In this document: positions 55,880 to 64,000 of the stretch, piece after piece | How positions within the stretch are numbered: position 1 is the first letter of the stretch | Layout: the number at the start of each line of letters is the position of its first letter | Assembly: GCA_903813345.2 (NCBI GenBank) | Contig: CAIIXF020000010.1 | Span: 16,937,181-17,001,180, forward strand | DNA length: 64,000 nucleotides | Direction of reading: 5' to 3' | From: Owenia fusiformis | Lineage: Eukaryota; Annelida; Polychaeta; Sabellida; Oweniidae | Made by a program: the position numbers and the translations under genes | Notes under the pieces: generated by a model | Databases searched by the model: none | What the model saw: only the letters and a program-made list of their open reading frames with translations | What the model was told of the DNA's origin: nothing

Positions 55880-58800
55880 GTGATGTTTCTATCCTGAATA
55901 TAAGCCCAATTTAACACAATGCCGCGTAAAAGCAAGTCTGCTAAGGCGGCACCAGAGCCTATGGGGGAAGAAGAAGACCGTCTTGTTGCAGCCTATGCTC
56001 TCTCGTCTCTATCATCAGGTGTATCAAGTCCCCTAGAAGTCTCTAGAAAAACAAAGGTTCCACGCAAGAAAGCTGATAAGACTCTAAAAGTAAATATACC
56101 TCCACCCAGTGCCCTGAGGCCAAGTATGCTGGGAAGTGATGGACGTAACTTGACTGAGAGTAATGAATCTGATGTACCAATGTATGATGATACTGATGGG
56201 AATAGACCTTCAGTGGCTGGTGTGGGATTTAAACGTAAAGCAGAAGAGTTAAACTATTCCAAAGCACCTTTCATACATGTGCCAGTAATTCATCCTAATA
56301 TAAATAAGGTTGCAGCTGAAACAAACAGTCCGGGAAGCTCTCCAAATTCTGAGTCCTCTATAACAAATAGTTCTTTACCACCTAAAAAACGCAAATTGAA
56401 GGTGTTTGAGCAAAGAGAATCTTCATCTCCGAAAAGTGACACAGAAGATGGAATGATCCCAGTAGGTGTTGAGGATCAAAACACCCCAGCAGTTACGACA
56501 CATAACACATCACAACCATTCTATACTGTCGTCCATGAATCGCAAGGTAATTTTCCATAAATATATGTACATGAAAATAAAATGCATTTATAAGTAAATC
56601 GGTTTTTCTTTGTTTTTCACATACTATTGTCATAATTCATATTTGTTTTTCATTGATACATCTAAATTAAACATGATAGAAAATTCATTAATGAAATGTA
56701 TGTATATATTTCAGGGGGTATGAAAGTTTCTAATAGTGATCTATCTCAACAGCCTGATGCCATGGTTACAGAGCCCATGACACCAACAACAGCAACTATG
56801 ACGCATACAAATGACCTGTCACAAATCCCTTCACCTGACCAACAGAAGTCATTTATGATGGACCCAAAGAGGAACCTTATGATGATAAAAGAATGCCATA
56901 TGGCAATCACACCTGATGAAGATGGAGACTTGTAAGTATACATGATGACCAGTATAAGCAACAACCCTCCCCCAACAAAAAAAGAAATGTACACCCTCAA
57001 ATGAACAATGAACATTCTTTTCGGCAATGCTGATTTTGAAAGATAGACATTTACTGCAAATCTGCACAGTATATCTTTTCTGCTCGATTTGTTTTTATCC
57101 CTTGAACTGAGTTTGGACTTATATTGATTTGTACAGATCCACAAATGTACATGTTTTCAAGTCAATCTGTCAAGCACATTTTTTATTAAATAATAAAACC
57201 AATAAAGTTTGAAAAATCGTAAAATGTACTAAACGATTATGGAAACCTTCCATGTAACTCAATCAGGAAATAAAATAAAATCCCCCCTCCCAAATAATTC
57301 CCAGGAGAGTAAAGATAAAATATTTTGTGTATCTAATTCTAGGCCAATCCACATAGCTGTTGTTCATGGCAACCACAGAGCAGTTTTAAAACTCATCAAT
57401 CTCATGAAGATGCAGGGAGAGACATTGGATAGAAAAAATGCCTTAAGACAGGTAAATATTTAATAAATATATTTGGTATTTATGAAACTAACAGGTGTAT
57501 ATTTCTAGACATAAATCATTATCAGTTACTTGATGAAGGGCTAAAATATTGTTTGGGCAATATTTTCTGTGATTTGACATGGAAAAGTCCCCTAATATAT
57601 ATATATACCTCTTGTGTTTTGGGGAATAAGCACAATGGCCCTGGGAACATACCCCATAGCTGTAATTCTTGTAGAAATCTTTTTTTAAAAGAAATTATTT
57701 CTCTATACAAACATGACAAGACAATTAAAAACAGTTCAGCTAGAAATCATGCTATAAGGAATAACTTTCATAATTATTCTTATATAATATTTCAGACTCC
57801 ATTGCATCTTGCAATACTGACAGAAGAGCCACAGATTGTGTCATGCCTCATCCAAAATGGTGCAGGGATACGGGTGCTTGATCGCTATGGGCAAACATCA
57901 CTACATTTAGCTGTCAGTAGAGGAAGCCCTGCCTGTCTTGATGCCATTATAGAGACATCTAATGACCTCCCCATAAATGAGAAAGACTTTGAAGGTAATC
58001 AAAATTATTTCACATCCCATGTACCAACCAATTCTCCCTTTCGCTGTTCGCCCTTTGAATCAGAACGTTCGCAAATATGCACTGAAAAAGCACTCAAAAA
58101 GGACAAAATTTGATTGGTCAATATTTTCCCACTATGCATTTCGCGTAGCTATTTGCGTGACCCGAAAGTTCTAAATCAAACTAATTACGCAATTTTGTTT
58201 TTACACCCGCACGCTAAATAAAACAATGTTACCATCGAAAGTGTTCTTCTTTGTCATTGCTTTAATAGTCAGTATACCGAGTTTAATCAATAAAAAATTG
58301 TACAATGAACAACAAAAATCGGAAACGAGTACTATAGATTTGCTTTCGGACCACTGAACAGATTGATCTAGATAATAGCGACACGTCTTCTTTGGTCTAC
58401 TGCTCAGTTGTTTGTGGGTTTTCAACGTAACTCTATAATGTAATTTGAAGATGAATACTTTTATTCAGTTGTTGCATCGATGTTGCAGTTTCTAGTGCGG
58501 TAAGATTGGCATGAAAGTATTGAAAGTCGAATGGAATTGTTTTTTCCAATATGGCGACTAGTCAACTGATCACGTGACCTTCTCTTCCGGAATATTTTCT
58601 CACTTTTCAATCATCGTTTTCTCCACGCCATGAATCAATACAATGAAAAAAATAGCTGTTATATTAAGATTAATAAGAGATCAATCGTTTCTCATAATTT
58701 TTTCTGTACTCTCGTACGGGAATATGAACGAATATATCGATTGAAAAATAGGTGTGAAAATCCCCATGTTAAACCTATGAGGGAAAACAAGGAAGTATAA

Positions 58801-61621
58801 CTTTGTTCCTCCGCGAACTGCATCATGGGAAATATTTTGACCTTATAAGGAAAAAGTTTTGCGTCTCCTCTTTTGAAGAGGGAACAACGATTTCGATAAT
58901 TGAATCACCTAGCTATGAGTTCAATCACTGGTGATCCGCTTGATTACCAATTAATCGTTTCGGTAACCAGCGTAATCGAGTGGATAACCAGTGTCAAACG
59001 TACAAAAATGCACAAATTTTAGGATATTTATTTGTATTTATGCATTTTAAATTGAGGAAGAATCCCTTGAAAACCCTCATGATAACACTGTGTTAGCTAT
59101 CCCTATTCTTATGATTTACATGCTTATTTTGACTAAAAAAATATTAGGCTAGGCTGTTCTTGTATTAGATATAATGTTTAGCATACCCAATCTAATACAA
59201 AAAATGGTCAGTGCAACATTCAAATTTCGTTTTGTTTTCTAGTACATAATAAGCAGCTTTTGAGAATATAAGAAAAATGAAAAGCTTTATCACTCCATCC
59301 ATCTGCAAAATCTTATCATGTTAAACAATGATATCCTTTTTTCTCAGCTGGATGCTGACTCCTTATTTTATGTGTTTTTTGTCAAAATATCTCAACTTTG
59401 TCCTGCTTTTTGATGATCTTATATTACATAGTATTGAACTGTCATTGAGAGATAAATCATGATGCAGTGAAACTTTTTTTAATGAACACCTGTCTCTAGT
59501 GAACACCTGTCGCTAATAGACACCCTTCCTCATCACATACCTTACTGACTTCTGTATAAATTACCCTCTCTGTAATGAACACCTACCTACAGTGAAAACA
59601 TTTGTACGGCTCTATTGGTGTTCATTGTATGTAGGTCTCACTGTATTATTATGATATAATCATGATTTGATTGAGGAAACATTGTACATATTAATGAGTG
59701 TACACAAATCAGACCCAAGTGTGATATTTAGTCAGTTTTCTAGGAATATATTCTGATGAACTCACATTTCAGGACAAGGAATAAAGGAATGAATCAACTA
59801 CGAACATGTGCACATACATGTAACATATGATCTCAATTGTGATAAACTTTTGTGCCTCTAAAAAATGATCAATCCTTGGTGCATCACAAACATAGCAGGG
59901 GTTTCATTAGCAGCAGGCATAGGCGATTTTCACCAGTTGTTTTCACATAATTGCCTGTTGTTTTTAGGGACTTATCAACTTTGCCATGTTAAATTTATGA
60001 TTTCCATTAATTTTGCCTGTTGTTTTCATTTATTTAGCCTGTTGTGAGAAATTCTAGTGTAACCCCCCCCCCCCCCCCCCCCGCCACCATAGCTTTATAA
60101 TCCCAATCTACCAAGTCCGATATCGATAAAGTGTAGCGTCAGATTCATGAATGATTTGTATTGGTATTTACTGCTCCATTTATGAATGAATTGCAACTTT
60201 AAAAATCTCAGCTTAAATAAGTCAGAAATAGGCAATTTATAATCAATGTTTTATTGTTAACATCACTAGTCCTAGGATAAATAAATAAGTTATGTGATAT
60301 GTACCTTCAGATATGGGGTTTATCCATCTTTATTTATATTTCCCCCCAAGATATCTCTCATGAACCTAAATCATGCTGTTATTATTTTGACGTGAATATC
60401 ACTGTAACCTGGTAAAAAACGCCAAGTATGATACATGTATATGCCACAGCACTTTATTGTTAACAGCTTTGCTTGTGGTGGGAATTCACTGCTTGGAAAT
60501 ACCAAGTCCATTGAAGTAAACCCAATAATACGAGTCAGTTTCTCCAATTGATGCCAATTCAACCCAGTTTAGGGATTGGTTTTTCTCAAAATTGAATTAC
60601 TCTTTTTTATGTGTGGAGGTCATAGGTTAAGTGCACTTAGTTGTTTTTTGAATGAAATGTACCACTTGCTCAAGAGTTTGTACTTTATACTGAATTCATA
60701 GTATTCAAGTATTTTGAAGATTGAAATGATGACTAGCAGGCTTTAGGTTTTAAGTTTCAAAGTCCCCTTTTAATCAATCTAACATTTTTGTTATCATAAA
60801 TAGTTCTTTTTTAAGTATTAAAGGAAATCTGTAATTCTTATTTCTATATTAATGCTAACAATTTTATCTTAGTGAGTGTGTATGTAAAGATAATTATTAC
60901 ACTTCAGTTTACTTCTGTTAGAGCTTGTAGTTTACGTGCCTTAAAGCAAATGAAAATGTCTTTATTTTAAAGGTGCAATAACGAAAGATTAACGATGAGA
61001 GTAACTTTCTGAAAAAGTCGATCTATCAATAGATTCCCTTCAATCTCAAACATTTTTGTAAAAATTTTTAGTTTTCATCAAATACAGTATGCACTTTTGG
61101 GATTTTTAAAAAATAGACATGAAAAGGAAAGATAAGGGCCCAAAATGTTCTGATTTGTATTTGATATTATGAGTAATATATGTACTTTATTAGATATATC
61201 TGTGATCTCCCTAGCATTAAAGCAAGTGGGCGCAGAACTCACCTGAGATTTTGAAAATAGGCTTGCACCCATCTGAAAAATCATTTGCACCCACTTGAAA
61301 ATGAGAAAAATCATGGTATATTGGCACTTTTTGACCAATTTTGGTCTGAATTGTAAAAATGAGAATTTTGCACCCACCTGAGAAAAAAACCATGGGAGAT
61401 CACCGTACAAAATATTGAATATTATCGATTTCTAATCTTTAAATTATTATACAGCTGCATGGAAGTATATACACTGTACAGATATTGTATGTAAGTTCAT
61501 TGTTTACTTTTTGTATGCTTTATTTATTTCAGGTCGCACCCCTCTCCACCTTGCAATAGAGACGAGTAGTGGTCACATTGTGCGCAGACTCATTAAAGCT
61601 GGAGCCAACGTAAACGTTGTG
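55880..61621 (+). CDS. BCL3: BCL3-like nuclear I-kappa-B, N-terminal five coding exons (continues off right edge)
   Basis: Coding exons: 55919-56546 (exon from acceptor at 55880, with 39 nt of 5' UTR), 56715-56931, 57343-57451, 57796-57994 and 61533-61621, all GT-AG and in frame, 414 residues so far. The first ~280 residues are Ser/Pro-rich and disordered, with basic nuclear-localisation-like clusters at 104-107 (FKRK) and 155-161 (PKKRKLK), and no DSGxxS degron was noticed. Ankyrin repeats follow: DEDGDLPIHIAVVHGNHRAV, TPLHLAILTEEPQIV, GQTSLHLAVSRGSPACL and RTPLHLAIETSSGHIVRRLI. The DEDGD(x)PLHIAVVxGN start and the RQTPLHLA...LDRxGQT spacing match BCL3 more closely than I-kappa-B-alpha. BCL3 binds p50/p52 homodimers in the nucleus and tunes NF-kappa-B transcription. 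Remaining repeats lie beyond 64000. Confidence 0.92.
57995..59895. other. BCL3-like intron 4, left half
   Basis: No exon was seen. AACACCTGTCTCTAGTGAAC and GAACACCTACCTACAGTG words at 59480-59640 are the GAACACC repeat also found near 19130 and 34460. Confidence 0.45.
59896..60082 (+). mobile_element. MITE copy 1 (CAGGGGTTTCA ends) running into poly-C
   Basis: The left end CAGGGGTTTCATTAGC and body GCCTGTTGTTTTCA, TTTAGCCTGTTGTGAGAAAT match the reverse complement of 61799-61965. The right end, expected to read ACCCCTG, has become a 20-base C run (60063-60082). Confidence 0.8.
60083..61532. other. BCL3-like intron 4, right half
   Basis: AT-rich, nothing recognised beyond a short repeat of CACCCACYTGA words at 61265-61382. 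Confidence 0.4.
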
Positions 61622-61798
61622 GTAAGTTGCTTTACACATCATGCGTGACTTCTTTGAAATACAAATTGGTGAAATACCTTGAAATCATATCTTTCCAAGC
61701 TTGGCAAAATACAATCATAAACAAAAGATACTTTTTAAGGGAAGTTCTCTCTTCTGATTTATGATAAAAAAATCAGGGTCTCAATACCAGTATATATA
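61622..61798. other. BCL3-like intron 5 start
   Basis: Begins with donor GTAAGT. No feature was found. Confidence 0.5.
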
Positions 61799-61965
61799 CA
61801 GGGGTTTCACTAGAATTTCTCACAACAGGCTAAATAAATGAAAACAACAGGCAAAATTAATGGAAATCATAAAGTTAACATGGAAAAGTCCCTAAAAACA
61901 TCAGGTGGTTTTTGTGAAAACAACCTGTGAAAATCACCTGTTGCCTGCTGCAAATGAAACCCCTG
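61799..61965 (-). mobile_element. MITE copy 2 (CAGGGGTTTCA/TGAAACCCCTG ends)
   Basis: A 167-bp element with terminal inverted repeats CAGGGGTTTCA and TGAAACCCCTG. It is in opposite orientation to the copy at 59896-60082, and the two copies bracket BCL3-like exon 5. Confidence 0.85.
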
Positions 61966-64000
61966 ATAAAGCATGGATTGTAAAATGGAATTTAAATGGA
62001 TTTTTAGTATGAAATTAGGTGAATAAAGGAATTAGGTTAATAAAAAAACATTAATATCTCAAAAATTGTTTATACAGGTATCTTGTATCTGTTCTGCATT
62101 CTAATATATCTCCAGCAGCTGCCTCTTGTACAACGTCAACTCTCTAGTGAGAATCCATAAAAAAGCAAATTCTCAGAATTGATACTAAATCTCTTTCAGT
62201 TTTGATTCTAGCCCAGACTTGACCGCTTTAAGAGTTAGTTTCGTTTCTCCAACTTGAACATGATACATCATTTTAACAAGTGTACCTTGTGCTTAGTTAT
62301 TTCTGATGGCTTTGGTAAAAATACAGAGTAGGCAATTAAAATGGTACACTTTACAGCATTCATAAGATTGAATTTATGAATACATCCACAAATGTTTAAA
62401 CTTTGTACACATTAATTTTCATGAAAGGTTTGAATATACTCTTTTAAATAGAATATATGTGGGTGTACCATTTTTATTTGCCCACCCTGTACATGTACCA
62501 ATTTTCCTCACAAGAACAGTGTTTTATAAAAGTGGCCCTGATTAAATACAAGCTGCCTGGGTTCATGATTGCGTAAATTTCTAGATAATTATTCACAATA
62601 AAGAAAATTTTAGCATTATAACTTGCATTACTGATAGATTCTTATCCATTTTTCTAAAAACAAGCAGCTTAAGAAGTTTTTTGATATATTGGGTAATAGA
62701 CAATTAATTAAGAAAATTAAAAGGCAAGAGATTCACCTCTTAAATGAGCATTTTTCTAGATTATGTGATGCAGGGGTATTTTATTATCAGAGTTAAAAGA
62801 TGACATAGTTTAATTTTATGGGGCTTTAGTGCCCTCCTCCACCAAACAAAAAATGGAACATTGTATTTTGACCTAGTCTTTATTTAGGTCTTCGATGTTT
62901 GTTTATTGAAATCTAAGTATAACATAACATTTCACATCTGTAACCTTTTTAAGAACATTTTCATGAGCTCACATGTTCCAGTAGTTTTGAATTATATTAT
63001 TTTGGCTTCTGAATGTAAAGATTCAATTTGTTTTGGTTGATCTTGGAAAGAACATTAGTTTTGAGATAAGTTTCTATTTTCAGTAGAAAGTTGCATAAAA
63101 ACAATATTCTTTAAGCAAGCATGGCTGGAGAATTAAACATATTTTATGTTGTGCAACTGCTCCTACAAATGATTTGGCTGTTAATATCTTAACTGGATTA
63201 TTCGTATTCGAAAAATTGTGGCTGATGATATGACTTAACTTTCAAATTGATAGTTTTAAAGGGAGGCAATGAATTTGACTATTTTTCATCCTGGTGTAAT
63301 AGTTTTCTATGAATGGATACATAGTATGACTATGATTTTTCCTTTTTAGCTCAAAATACCTATATTAATACCATATTTTAACAATCATCAATTTCAGCCT
63401 CAAAAACTGCACGAAATTAATTTTTACCAACTAAATATTATTAGTTTGGTCATAAAATCAACAAATGAACTTTTGTAACTTTAGAGTCAGAATCTAGCAG
63501 CTGGTGGAGCATGTGACAGTTTTGCAGAGTAAACAGTGATGACTGTCAACAACTCTGAAATAAACATATCAAAACAATTTTGTGCATTTCCCAACAAGAG
63601 CCTAGTTCTAAATATTTCATTCAATTAAACCTCAAATGAGATCATTTCTCAAAGAAAAATAAATTCTGACCTCATTTCATGACGTTACTTTGATACGTTA
63701 AATTGTTTGTTGAGTAAAATGTTTGTTGGTGTCAGTTTATGAATGGAATGTGACGTGTTCAACTTAATGTGCAAGTCACTGCACTTTATTTATACGTGGA
63801 TACAGTAGAGCTATGAGTCATGAATTTTCAAAAAATTCCCCTATGTCAGAATGACCTTTAGAAACTTAAAGGTCATGACATTTTAGTGTAAATAGGATGT
63901 TGTTTACTTAATGTTTAAATTGTCTTAAAAATGAATGATGGACCTTGCTGTTTTAACAATGTTAAGCATACAACAATTAAACATTGTTTCTGTTTCACAA
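61966..64000. other. BCL3-like intron 5, nothing recognised
   Basis: No further ankyrin-coding exon could be found up to the right edge. The sequence is AT-rich with no clear repeat structure. Confidence 0.5.

Noticed and set aside
56746-57144. 132-codon minus-strand frame
   Set aside because: It is a shadow of BCL3-like exon 2 and the adjacent intron, with no family motif.
57553-58113. A 186-codon plus-strand frame
   Set aside because: Only 57796-57994 is BCL3-like ankyrin coding. The rest is intron read-through on both sides of good splice sites.
63484-63534. Sixth BCL3-like exon after a TTAG acceptor
   Set aside because: The translation does not fit ankyrin spacing, the region contains stops, and no donor follows.

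Overview
This is a window of an animal nuclear genome. The genes are split by short GT-AG introns, the DNA is AT-rich, and the space between exons is filled with non-autonomous DNA transposons, hairpin-ended tandem-array elements and poly-C/poly-G tracts. The encoded proteins are metazoan (NOMO, a BCL3-like I-kappa-B, a family 31 glycosyltransferase). Elements with a ~160 bp tandem array plus GTCC-type microsatellite resemble the 'pearl'/Helentron-like repeats known from molluscs, so a marine invertebrate, perhaps a lophotrochozoan, is the best guess. The species cannot be read from the sequence.

Layout. 1-12.7 kb: no convincing gene, but a decayed mariner-like element (5839-7332), several MITE-like or foldback repeats and a zinc-finger-like fragment. 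12.7-18.3 kb (+): the last eight coding exons of an unidentified alpha-helical, TPR-like protein, whose first intron here holds a 162-bp tandem array. 20.1-53.6 kb (-): a complete 29-exon NOMO gene (1,189 residues by my exon assembly), which converges on the TPR-like gene. Two further genes lie inside NOMO introns: a three-exon gene on the opposite strand for a small secreted protein (22159-23574, with TATA box and poly(A) signal), and an intronless GT31 glycosyltransferase on the same strand (26857-28248). 55.9 kb to the right edge (+): the first five coding exons of a BCL3-like nuclear I-kappa-B, divergent from NOMO and running out of the window.

NOMO is an ER membrane protein of the translocon-associated Nicalin-TMEM147-NOMO complex. 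The GT31 enzyme would act in the Golgi, the small nested protein is secreted, and the BCL3-like protein would act on NF-kappa-B in the nucleus. Nothing suggests that these genes share a pathway. The neighbourhood is defined by nesting and by divergent or convergent promoters.

The most unusual signal is a set of repeats whose left end is a perfect or near-perfect hairpin. The stem sequence differs between elements while pairing is kept. In at least four elements the reverse complement of the first hairpin arm recurs at the far end, and in two it lies beside a second hairpin. This looks like a Helentron-type terminus in which end hairpin and far-end echo co-evolve.
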